A DNA stretch of 64,000 nucleotides. Origin: Terebella lapidaria (Eukaryota; Annelida; Polychaeta; Terebellida; Terebellidae). Every line of letters starts with the position of its first letter. Within the stretch, counting starts at the first letter, position 1. Below are positions 1-10,084 of the stretch, piece after piece. The translations under genes were made by a program, and so were the position numbers. Location of the stretch: positions 31,038,423 to 31,102,422 of the forward strand of contig OX424566.1 of the NCBI GenBank assembly GCA_949152475.1. Direction: 5' to 3'. A model generated the notes under the pieces. It made no database searches. It was not told the DNA's origin and saw nothing but the letters and a program-made list of their open reading frames with translations.

Positions 1-256
1 TATTCTAACTCATAATATGTGCCAAACTTGGTTTCGTGTTGAAATTCAAGCTAAAAGTTTACCAAAACTGCATTTCAAGATGAAGAAATTGGAGCCAGAT
101 CGAACTTTTCATCATAAGTTATATTTTAACTCATAATATGTTGAAATTCAAACTAAAAATTGACCAAAACTGCATTTCAAGATGACAAAATTGGAGCCAG
201 ATCGAACTTTTCACCATGAGTTATATTTCGACTCATAATATGTGCCAAACATGCTA
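1..256. repeat. Short direct repeat, ~100-120 bp unit
   Basis: The word ACTCATAATATG recurs near 9, 129 and 231. The sequence between, including 'CTGCATTTCAAGATGA' and 'GGAGCCAGATCGAACTTTTC', is repeated almost unchanged. The second unit lacks about 20 bases present in the first. This is a two-copy tandem repeat entering from the left edge, with no coding signal. Confidence 0.7.
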
Positions 257-715
257 GTCAGGAGGAAATTTCACACAGGGTGGAAACGTAGTACAGACTT
301 TTTCTATCTATTGATATGGCTTCATAATGGTCTAAGACAACCTTTTTCAGAGGGTGTGTAAAATTTTCTCCCGGGCTAACTTTTTTATGGCCTTTTTCAA
401 AATGGCCGACATCGAAAATTTTGTATTTTAGGGAAAAAAACAAAATTATCCTCCTGGCATGATGCTTTTGGTCTATTAAGGTGACATTTAGTTATATGGA
501 GATATATTCTTCATAACAATACTAATAATACCGATTCAAACGCCCCGAAAATAGAAAGATGGCTGCCAAATTTTAGCAACAATGACCGTCATATATATCA
601 AGATAACAAGCCAACTCTGGTGGCCAGTCCTGGGCCTTGGGGTATGAGGGTGCTACTTGAAGAAGTACTCTCGTGTGTAGATGGTGACTGGCGAAGATAA
701 CCATTAATTAATGTG
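257..715 (+). repeat. Left terminal inverted repeat arm
   Basis: It matches the reverse complement of 3350-3975 in two blocks: 257-565, including 'CTCCCGGGCTAACTTTTTTATG', and 615-700, including 'GGTATGAGGGTGCTACTTGA'. The blocks are closer together here than in the right arm, which indicates an internal deletion. Confidence 0.7.
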
Positions 716-800
716 AAACATGTAAACGAACCCGTCTAGCACCCACTCGCACAAAATCAACAGAATCAACCACTATCAGACAGAAAAAATAATTTCTGAG

Positions 801-2074
801 TCAACTCTTCGGGAGATCTGTTGGTGATAAGGCACGGGCATTGATGCCAAATTGGTCATTGTCAAATATAACACACACACATTGTGGTTGGCATAGAGGT
901 TTGGATCCTTCGATGATTCTCAAGACCGTTCCCATGACGCCACTCACCAGACCATCCTCTACATTGGGATTGCTCATCATAGTCACCATGGAGCCCTTAC
1001 AGAGTGTAACATCAGCAGAAAGGTTACATTCAATGGGTACAGGTGTGGTATTCTTCTTCAAGCCTGATCTATTATCGATAACATTCACAGCCACAATCTT
1101 CGATTTCTGTCTGTTCAAAAAACAGTCATCTTTACATTGTGTGCAGCAGCAACTTGTTGAAGAGGAAACACTTGAAGTACATCTGCTTGGATCTGTGATC
1201 CTTAAGCATATCCTAATTTTCAGAGCTCTATGATTTAACATCTCCGAAAACGATTTGTCATTTTTTTGTCTCATTATGTCGGTCAAAGTAGTAACCTTGA
1301 AGTCGTCCCAAGGCTCTACAAGGGCAGCTGGGTCTCAGTATTTGTCCTCTTACATGCGGCAGTGGATAAAATCACTCGCTGCCAGAATCATGAAGAACTT
1401 TTGTTTCTCTTGAGTTGATCCAGACGACCTCTAATGAAATTCAGCATGCCTTTGCTGAAATCTCATCAATGATTATCAGCTCGAGGTTTTAATACCTAAC
1501 CTTTCTTCAGCAAGTGGTATATACTTTTGTCCCACACCCCTTTGCATGGTTCCGCCTCTGATGGTAAATGCTGCTTTGCCAGTTGGAGCCACACATCAGA
1601 GCTTTGATGATATAAAACTGTCCTTTATCAATATGCTGAATGTCCCCAGACATTTTCCGTTCATCTCATCGATGCACCACTAGCGAGTATGAATGAAGAC
1701 TTTCCCTTGCATATTGTTCATGCACTGCATGAGAACTTGAGCCTGGTTCTATGGGATTGCCAAGATGCTGTGTTCTACTGACAACTGAGCCCATCTTGGT
1801 ATTGGAGCTCCGAGGCAGCCACTCAATCTGGCAGGTCTTCCAGACTGATGTCCTCGAGGTAAGTGTCATCTAAGTTGGCTTTTGTTTCCAAGCGTCCAGC
1901 CGCCACTTGCTGGGGCATTGTGTGCCAAGGCATCTTCTGCAAGATGATTTTCTTGGATCTCTTCATGGCTACTTCAACCTCTTTGATATTATTTCCAAAT
2001 AGCGCTTGCTTTTCTCTGGTAATGTTGCTGATGCTTGTCCTTTTGCCATAGTAGGAAATGCTCCCACTCATTTA
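801..2074 (-). pseudogene. Pif1/Helitron-type helicase remnant
   Basis: The product would be an SF1B DNA helicase of the Pif1 family, the type carried by Helitron Rep-Hel proteins. Reading right to left, near 1590-1520 there is an APTGKAAF-x-IRGGT-like Walker A/post-Walker segment. A degenerate IIDEIS Walker B-like segment follows near 1480-1440. Next come 'PWDDFKVTTLTDIMRQK' (~1310-1255) and a C-terminal block 'CKGSMVTMMSNPNVEDGLV' then SGVMGTVLRI (~1010-915), characteristic of the Pif1 C-terminal domain. Frames change several times and stops occur between the blocks, so it is dead. An ORF at 1823-2071 may be the upstream part of the same protein but is not diagnostic. No Rep nuclease motif was seen. 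Confidence 0.75.
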
Positions 2075-3349
2075 AATCCATTTCAAAGTGGTGAAGATAA
2101 AGAACCACGAGATTCTGATAATGTTTCTCACTGTCTAGGTCCTGTTACCCTTCTTGCATGACTTCGTATAATTCTTGGAATGAAGTTGAACATCATTTAT
2201 AATGTCATGTAACTTGCTGTATCTCGTCTAATCAACGTCCTCTGTTATATGTACAGCGTAGCAGGATTTTATACTCAGAAAAGGCAGTGAATGTAAGTAC
2301 CAATGTGAGGCCAATCTCCTTGTAGAAACTCAATTGAAACAAAGTAGTCACAGACTTTGCCAATTTGATTTGATGGTGAAGTGATCATCAATTTCCAGGA
2401 GTTTTTTTTACTATCTGATCAAACATTCTGGCAGCTGTTATATGGTTTTAAACGCCTAATATAATATACTTAGTATTGAAATGCTTAATATAATATACTT
2501 GGGTTTGATTGCTCGGAAAAAAATTATGCCTGGTAGTGGTACTGAGTGAGTGCTATTAAACAGGTTTGGTCGCATGTGTTTTATTAAAGACCTAGTAGCA
2601 TGCCGATGAAAGTGCTTTTCATTTAGTCCATTATGGATAGTTATCTGTAAATTCGAACGAATTTTACAAATACAATCAATGGGTTTCGAGATATTGAATC
2701 AAATAGGCACTCCTTGCGTAATTTGCCGAAGATTTTGATCACGATTTTAGTGTGGGTCACGTGGTTTGTGACGTCATTTGAGGCAGTACTGAAAGTACAT
2801 GTAGCCAGCAAGGTAAACTGCATGTCGCATATTCATTCTCGTTGTGTATGTTTGACAATTCAAGTGAACGGGTGAGATGGTTGGAATACGGCATTTCTTG
2901 TCTTGATATTTAGAATCAGTACTATTCATTCTCCCAGAAGGGAGGTTTGTTGAACTGCAAGATGTCCAGTATTTGTTGGTTTTCATGTGTTTTCTTTTGA
3001 ATCTCATGCATTTTGGAGTGGTTTTCTATCTTTGAGCTGACCGCCCAAATTACGTGTTTTACGTTTTTGGCCAGCCATCAAAGCACATTTTGCCTCAACT
3101 GACGTCACGATTACGGAAACTGCCGAAGCTATTTTTTTCATCGGCATGAGAAGGCGATTGTAATACTGGCTCAATATAACTCGATTATATGTCGCTGTTA
3201 TTATTTACCAATTAACGCGAACATCTTTTTTATCACCAAATGTCCACAATGCCTTTATCTGAACAGGAATAAAACCATACATTGGTACCTTGCTACTATG
3301 ACTTTAAGTAGTCCTTATCTTGCCTTTGGGCAGTTGGATAGTTTTAAAA
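2075..3349. other. Interior of the TIR element, no recognisable gene
   Basis: This lies between the helicase remnant and the right inverted repeat. It holds short minus-strand ORFs (2641-3007) without recognisable motifs, possibly further decayed coding sequence. I see no RNA gene or ordered repeat. Confidence 0.4.
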
Positions 3350-3975
3350 TGGCTAATCACCATCTACACACAAAAGTATTTCTTCAGGTAGCACCCTCAT
3401 ACCCCAAACCCCAGGACTGGCCAACAAAATTGCCTTCTTATTTGAATATGTGACAGTTATTGGTGCTGTCGAGCTATCATTTGGCAGACATCTTGGATTC
3501 TGAGCATCTTCGAACCATCCAATCATGAAACTGGTTATTTATTTGGAATCCTCATACCCCAAAACCCAGGGTTAGACACCAAAATTGGCTTCCTATCTCA
3601 ATTTGGAAGGAAGTTATGAGCATTTGTGTAAAAATGGCGAGAATCTGGCGGCCATCTTGGATTTTTTCCATTTTCGGGGCGTTTGAATCGGTATTATTAG
3701 TATTGTTATGAAGAATATATCTCCATATAACTAAATGTCACCTTAATAGACCAAAGCATCATGCCAGGAGGATAATTTTGTTTTTTTTCCCTAAAATACC
3801 AAATTTACGAAGTCGGCCATTTTGAAAAAGGCCATAAAAAAGTTAGCCCGGGAGAAAATTTTACACACCCTCTGAAAAAGGTTGTCTTAGACCATTATGA
3901 AGCCATATCAATCGATAGAAAAAGTATGTACTACATTTCCACCCTGAGTGCTATATGCTCAATATTCCTCCTGAC
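3350..3975 (-). repeat. Right terminal inverted repeat arm
   Basis: It is the reverse complement of 257-715. It contains ~230 extra bases (3436-3670) with two related 'CATACCCCA..CCCAGG' segments near 3400 and 3555, so the arm itself has an internal duplication. Confidence 0.7.
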
Positions 3976-4479
3976 TATCAAGTCGATCCCTTCAGGCGTT
4001 CTCGAGTTATCGCGCAGGAACGAAACCGGTGGAAGACGAAAAAAAAAACCATGAAGGCATTTCGGCAATGCCTTTATAATAGGCAAAATACCGTTATATC
4101 TGAGTAGGCTTATTAGGCTATCAATATATACCAGTGTTTATGTAAAGTATGACGTCCGCTATCCCGGATCCTCGTGGCTAGGCCACCCACCGTGGGTCAT
4201 TGCGGACTTAATAACTTAGAACATCAACCATGTAGCAGTCCTCTTGTTTTGGGCAACGTATCTAAAAATAACATCGGTTTCACTCTACGACACACTGTCC
4301 GCCATAGCATCATAGCATCATCACCGTGGTGTTAGTTGTAGCTGGCCGGCTCGCCGACAGTCCGCCACGGGGATAGAACCCCAGACAGCCCGACGGTCTG
4401 CCAGAACCTGTGTCGCACCATCCCAGTGCGAAGGACTGGTGATCCAGGGACGAGCTCCGAGTCAGCCACATTTACCAGT
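3976..4479. other. Repeat debris without genes
   Basis: The first 80 bases (CGTTCTCGAGTTATCGCGC followed by an A-run) resemble the block before the A-run at 18115-18172, so this is likely the end of a dispersed repeat. At 4365-4383 the minus strand has a GGGG-TTCTATC-CCCC stem-loop like a tRNA T-arm, but no full cloverleaf is visible. Confidence 0.35.
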
Positions 4480-5292
4480 CAAGGTCATCTTTGTGAACTT
4501 CAATGTCACCATTAGGTAAGCTGCATATGATTTATATATGTTCATAATACAACATATAAGCTTTATCAACAAGTATTTTGTCTGTAGAGGCCAATTTACA
4601 CATGTCAGGTCAGGCAAGATTTTGAGATTTGGCCTTCAAGGTCGTTTTAAGGTCAAATTCAAGGTCACCAAAAGATGTGCCATATATACATGACTTCTTG
4701 TAAGCTCATAAACAATTATAACCTGCATGTGTAAGTGTTTAAACCTCAGTGGCCAATTTACACATTTCACATCAGACATTCAGCACTCCAGGTCATCCAA
4801 GGTCAAGCTCAAGGTCATCATTAGTTATTCCATAAATGATTTCCCGTGGCTCATAATGCAAACTTAAGATCTATCTGCAAGCATTTCATCTCTAGAGGCA
4901 AATTTGGTCATTTTTTACCCCAAAATGGCTGTTCGACCTTTCAAAGGTCAAATTCAAGTTCACCACCCAAAGGGTTATATATAACCTCCCATTTGAAAAT
5001 GCCACTTTCTAAGCTCTATCTTCAGGCGTTATAGGAGTACAGTCCTGGCAGCTCCCAAAATTTTTTTTCGCCGGCCAGTCAAAACTTCAAAATGGCCGCC
5101 ACACGCACACCGGCGATTCAAGGGCATCGAAACTTATACACATAGCAGAGGTACATGAGGGGAACTTTTTGAGACAAAAATCTCAAAACCGATAAGTTTT
5201 CGAGAAAATGGCTGCCAAATTTCAAAATTGACCGTTTTTCGTAAAAAATGGACGCCATTTTGATAAAAATTCGAAATTCAAAAAATTAAAAA
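4480..5292 (+). repeat. Dispersed repeat, partial relative of the 39.1-40.1 kb element
   Basis: It shares a long run of similarity with 39110-39910, including 'TCATAATGCAAACTTAAGATCTATCTGCAAGCATTTCATCT'-like text (4853-4893), CAAGGTCA half-sites and 'AAAATGGCCGCCACACG'. Its 3' tail is interrupted at ~5292 by the palindromic head of another copy of the same family. Confidence 0.65.
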
Positions 5293-5359
5293 TTAGCCCA
5301 ATGGCTAAGAAAGGTTACCGGACAATGTTTTACATCTTAGATATTAGTCTTTTGTCCCG

Positions 5360-6680
5360 TAACCCTGAAAACAAGGTCAAAGGTCAAATTCAAGGCCACA
5401 AGAATATTCAGCATATATCATTTCATGTCCACAATTAATTCCTAAGGTGCAAAATCGACAATGAGTAAGATATTAACCATTTTGTGCTCTGACCTTGGAA
5501 ATGAGATCAAAGGTCAAATTCAAGGTCATGAGAAAATTCAACATATACCACTTCCTATATGTCAACAATTGATCCCTAAGCTCTAGAGTTGATAATAAGC
5601 AAGATATTAGCCTTTTGTGCTCTGACCTTGAAAGTGAGGTCAAAGGTCAAATTCAAGGTCATGACAACATTCAGCATATATCGTTTCCCATATGTTCACT
5701 ATTGATTCACAAGCTGCAACGTCGATAATAAGCGATATATCAGCCATTTTGTGCTTTGGCTATGAAAATGAGATCAGGGGTCAAATTTGAGGTCAAGACA
5801 ATATTAAGCATATATCATTTCCTATATGTGCTCGAATGATTGCAAAGCTCTAAGGTCGATAATAAGCGAGATATTAGCCATTTTGTGCTTTGACCTTGAA
5901 AATGAGGTCAAAGGTCAAATTTAAGGTCATGACACTATTCAGCATATATCGTTTACTATATGTTCACAATTGATTATTAAGCTGTAAAGATGATAATAAG
6001 CGAGATATTAGCCATTTTATGCTCTGACCTTGGAAATGAGGTCAAAAGACAAGTTCATGGTCATGAAAACACTCAGTATATATCAATTCCTATATGTGCG
6101 TAATTGATTCCTAAGCTGTCAAGTCGATAATAACCGAGATATTAACCATTTTGTGCTTTGACCTTGAAATGAGGTCAAAGGTCAGATTCAAGGTCATGAC
6201 AAGATTCAGCATATGTCATTTACTATATGTTCACAATTGATTCCTAAGCTATAAAGTTGATAATAAGCGAGATATTAGCCATTTTATGCTCTGACCTTGG
6301 AAATAAGGTCAAAGGTCCAGTTCAAGGTCATGATAAGATTTAGTATCATTTCTTATATGTACACAATTGATTCCTAAGCTGTAAAGTCGATAATGAGCGA
6401 GATATTAGCCATTTTATGCTCTGACCTTGAAAATGAGGTCAAAGGTCAAGCTCAAGGTCATGACAATATTCAGCATATATCATTTCCTATATGTCCCCAA
6501 TTGATTTGTAAGCTGTCAAGTCGATAATAACCGAGATATTAGCCATTTTGTGCTTTGACCTTGAAATGAGGTCAAAGGTCAGATTCAAGGTCATGACAAG
6601 ATTCAGCATATATCATTTCCTATATGTCCACAATTGATTCCTGACCTCTAATCGCAATATCAAGTGAGATATTAGCAATA
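5360..6680 (+). repeat. ~134-bp tandem array (about 10 units)
   Basis: The word TTGTGCTCTGACCTTG or a close variant recurs at about 5482, 5615, 5749, 5882, 6017, 6150 and 6284, a period of ~134 bp. Each unit carries TGACCTTG, AGGTCAAAGGTCA, CAAGGTCATGA, GCATATATCATTTCCTATATG and ATAAGCGAGATATTAGCC. Units are moderately diverged. Confidence 0.85.
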
Positions 6681-6899
6681 ATGTGTCCCATTATAAAGCA
6701 TAGGAGAATTTAACATGTGAAAGTCCTATTTGGGCCAAGTTTGGGCCAAAATGGCCCACTTTGAGCGATTCAAGCGCAACGAAACTTATACACATCACAT
6801 GAGTACATATGAGGAGTGTTATGTATCAAAAAGAAAAATTACCCCAATCGCTAAGATAGTTTACTGGACAATATATATTATTATATATAATATATTTTA

Positions 6900-7860
6900 T
6901 ATATAATAGCTATTTTATATTGTGGCCTTGAAAATAAGGTCAAGGTCAAATTTGAAGTCATGAGAGTATTCAGCATTTTTGATTTCTTATACGTTCACAT
7001 TTGCTTACTAAGCTGTAAATTCAGTACTAAGAGAGATATTAGTCATTATGTCCTGTGACATTGGAAATGATATCAAAAGTCAAATTAAAAGCCATCAGAA
7101 TATTCGGCATATATCATTTGCTGTATGTCCACAATTGAATCCTACAAATCCTTTACTAGTTGTAAAGTTGATAATAAACAAAGTATTAGCCATTTTATCC
7201 TATGGTACCTTGAAAATGAGGTCAAAGGTCAAATTCAAGGTCGTGACAATATTCAGCATATATCATTTCCTATATTTCCACAATAGATTCCTAATCTGTA
7301 AAGCTGATAATAAGCGAAATATTAGCCATTCTGTACTCTGACCTTGAAAATGAGGTCAAAGTTCAAATTCAAGGCCATGACAATATTCAGCATATATCAT
7401 TTCCTATCTGTCCACAATTGACTCTCAAGTTGTAAAGTCAATAATAAGCGAGATTAGCCATTTTGTGCCTGACCTTGAAAATTAGGTCAAAGGTCGAATT
7501 CAAGGTCATCATATATTCGGCATACATCATTTCCTATACATCCACAATTTAGTCCCAAACTGTAAAGTGGTTAATAAGCGAGATACTAGCCGTTTTGTTC
7601 TTTTGACCTTGAAAATGAGGTCAAAGGTCAAATTCAAGGTCATCAGAATATCTGGATTATATTATTTCCTATATGTGCACAATTGATCCCTAAGCTGTAA
7701 AGTCGATGATAAGCGAGATATTAACCATTTTGTGCTCTGACCTTGAAAATGAGGTCAAAGGTCAAATTCAAGGTCATGACAATAATCAGCATTTATCATT
7801 TCCTATGTGTCCATAATTGATTCCTAGTCTCTAATCTCAAAAATAAGTGAGATATTAGGC
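6900..7860 (+). repeat. ~134-bp tandem array (about 7 units)
   Basis: It has the same unit as 5360-6680, again ending in the shared tail that begins TCTCTAATCTCAA. ORF 7048-7341 lies across the units and is not a gene. Confidence 0.85.
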
Positions 7861-8433
7861 ATAATATGTCCCATTATAAAGCATAGGAGAATTTAACATG
7901 GGAAAGTCATATTTGGTACCCTTCGAGAACATGAAAATGGCCGCCACACGCAGACCGGCAATTCAGGGGCAACGAAACTTATACATATCACAGACGTATG
8001 TGAGAGCAATCTTTTGAAATAAAAATCTCAGAACTGTCTGAACAGTTTTTGAGAAAACGGCCGCCAAAAGTCAGAAATTGGCCGTTTTTCGGCGAAAATG
8101 GCTGCCATTTTTTTAAAAATGTGAAAATCGAAAAACAAAAAACAAAACTCCTCTTGAAATATTTTTTAAGTATTTTTGCACAAAATTTCAGAAAGATCCG
8201 ATCATAAACTTCAAAGATAAAAATGTGGACAGACGACACCGACGACGCAGACGCCGATGCAGACGCCGACGACGGACGACGGACGCAACGCCATGCCAAT
8301 AGGTTATCGGACCATAGGTCCGGTAACCTAAAAATTTACTGAACAGATTTTGATAAAATGGCTGCCAAAGTCCGAAATCAGACATTTTTCGTCAAAAACG
8401 GCCGCCATTTTGAAAAAAATGCGAAAATAAAAA

Positions 8434-9882
8434 ATTACGCCAAGGGCCGAAGGCCAAGGGACAATGTTTAATATTTTAGATGTTAGCCAGGTCACTGGTT
8501 GAATTCAAGGTCAAGAGAATATTCAGCATATATAACATTAAGCATATATCATGTCCACAGTTGATTGCTAAGCTGTAAATTCAATAATCAGAGAGATATT
8601 AGCAATTTTTTGCTGTGGCCTTGAGAATGAAGGGGCAAAGGTCGAATTCAAGGTCATCAAAATATTCAATGTATATCATTTTCTATATCATGTCCACAAT
8701 TGATTCCCAAGCCATACAGTCAATAGAGGAGCAAGATATGAGCCAGTTTGTCCTGTGACCTTGAAAATGAGGTCAGAGGTCAAATTCAAGGTCCCGAGAA
8801 TATTCAGCATATATCATCTACTATATGTCCACAACTGATTCCAAAGCTGTAAAATCGATAATAAGTGAGCTATTAGCCATTTTGTCCTGTGACCTTGAAA
8901 ATGAGGTCAAAGGTCAAATTCAAGGTCATGACAATAATCTGCATATATCATTTCCTATATGTTCATAATTGATTGCTAAGCTGTAAAGTCGATAACAAGC
9001 GAGATATTAGCCATTTTGTCCTGTGACCTTGAAAATGAGGTCGAAGGTCAAATTCAAGGTCATCAGAATATTCAGCATATATCATTTCCTATATGTCCAT
9101 AATTGATTCCTAAGCTGTAGAGTCGATAATAAGCGAGATATAAGCCATTTTGTGCTCTGACCTTGAAACTGAGGTCAGAGGTCAAATTCAAGATCACGAG
9201 AATATTCAGCATATATTATTTCCTATATGTCCACAATTGATTCCTAAGCTGTAGAGTCGATAATAAGCGAGATATAAGCCATTTTGTGCTCTGACCTTGA
9301 AACTGAGGTCAGAGGTCAAATTCAAGGTCACGAGAATATTCAGCATATATCATTTCCTATAGGTCCACAATTGATTACTAGTCTCTAATCTCAATATCAA
9401 GTGATATATTAAGCATAATGTGTCCCATTATAAAGCATAGGAGAATTTAACATGGGAAAGTCCCATTTGGGCCGAGTTTGGGCCAAAATGGCCCACTTCG
9501 AGCGATTCAAGCGCAACGAAATTTATAGACATCATAGGAGTACATATGAGAAGTCTTATGTATCAAAAAGAAAAAAAGTTACTGAACAGATTTTGAGAAA
9601 ATGGCCGCCAAAGTCCAAAATCAGGCATTTTTCGTCGAAAACGGCTGCCATTTTGAGAAAAATGCGAAAATCAAAAAACTAAAAAATACCTCCTACTTGA
9701 ATTATTTTTAGGTATTTTTGTGCAAAATTTCAGAAAAATTCGCCCATAAACAAAAAAGATAAAAATGTGGACGACGACGACGACGACGACGGACGACGAC
9801 GACGACGACGACGACGACGGACGACGGACGACGGACGCAACGCCATGCCAATAGGTTATCGGACCATAGGTCCGGTAACCTA
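8434..9882 (+). mobile_element. Palindrome-ended repeat copy with full 3' end
   Basis: A degraded head (ACGCCAAGGGCCGAAGGCCAAGGGACAATG) is at 8434-8466. An array follows, then the common tail, a run of GAC/GGAC triplets (9772-9838) and the 3' hairpin ending at 9882. The head lies directly after an AAAAATT that belongs to the tail of a preceding copy, as expected if one copy inserted into the tail of another. Confidence 0.7.
8485..9415 (+). repeat. ~134-bp tandem array (about 7 units)
   Basis: Units contain AAATGAGGTCAAAGGTCAAA (8899-8918) and GATAATAAGCGAGATAT. The last two complete units (ending ~9195 and ~9330) are nearly identical, so local duplication is recent. Confidence 0.85.
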
Positions 9883-10083
9883 AAAACTAAGAAAAACTTC
9901 TCCTGGAAATATTTTTAGGTATTTTTTTGCAAGATTTCACCGCAACGCCACGGCAATAGGTTTTCTCCCAAATTTTCAGAAATATTGCACCGTACACTCT
10001 AAAGACAAAAATGTGGATGGACGGACAGACGACGGACGCAATACGACGGTAATAGGTTATCGGACCATAGGTCCGTTAACCTA
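9883..10083 (+). repeat. 3' end fragment of the palindrome-ended repeat
   Basis: Only the terminal part is present: 'TATTTTTAGGTATTTTT', a short GGAC-rich stretch and the 3' hairpin with one mismatch (GGTCCGTTAACCT), ending at 10082. It is tandem to the previous copy. Confidence 0.6.
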
Positions 10084-10084
10084 A

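Larger units (their letters stand above)
257..3975. mobile_element. DNA element with long imperfect terminal inverted repeats around a Pif1-like helicase remnant
   Basis: The first ~450 bases read as the reverse complement of the last ~620 bases. Outer ends are GTCAGGAGGAA on the left and TTCCTCCTGAC on the right, and both are bordered by TA, so a TA target duplication is possible. The interior carries a decayed Pif1/Helitron-type helicase on the minus strand. Helitrons classically lack terminal inverted repeats, so either the helicase belongs to another TIR element type or it was captured or nested. The left arm lacks ~230 bases present in the right arm. The element is certainly inactive. 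Confidence 0.6.
5293..8330 (+). mobile_element. Palindrome-ended repeat family, two joined copies with internal minisatellites
   Basis: The head TTAGCCCAATGGCTAA plus AGGTTACCGGACAATG at 5293-5327 is followed by a ~134-bp-unit array and a shared tail (TCTCTAATC..., 6640-6840). A second degraded head (ACCCCAATCGCTAAG...TTACTGGACAAT, ~6838-6872) starts another array. The 3' end is complete: a GAC-rich stretch (8225-8285), then the hairpin GGTTATCGGACC-ATA-GGTCCGGTAACC ending at 8330. Head AGGTTACCGGAC and end GTCCGGTAACCT are exact inverted repeats. There is no ORF. This is non-autonomous, in the manner of a large MITE. Confidence 0.7.

Noticed and set aside
841..1233. 130-codon plus-strand ORF
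   Set aside because: It is the shadow of the minus-strand Pif1-like helicase remnant.
4320..4480. Possible tRNA or tRNA-derived SINE on the minus strand
   Set aside because: A T-arm-like stem-loop is present, but I find no acceptor stem, D-arm or anticodon arm at proper spacing, and no poly(A)-type tail.
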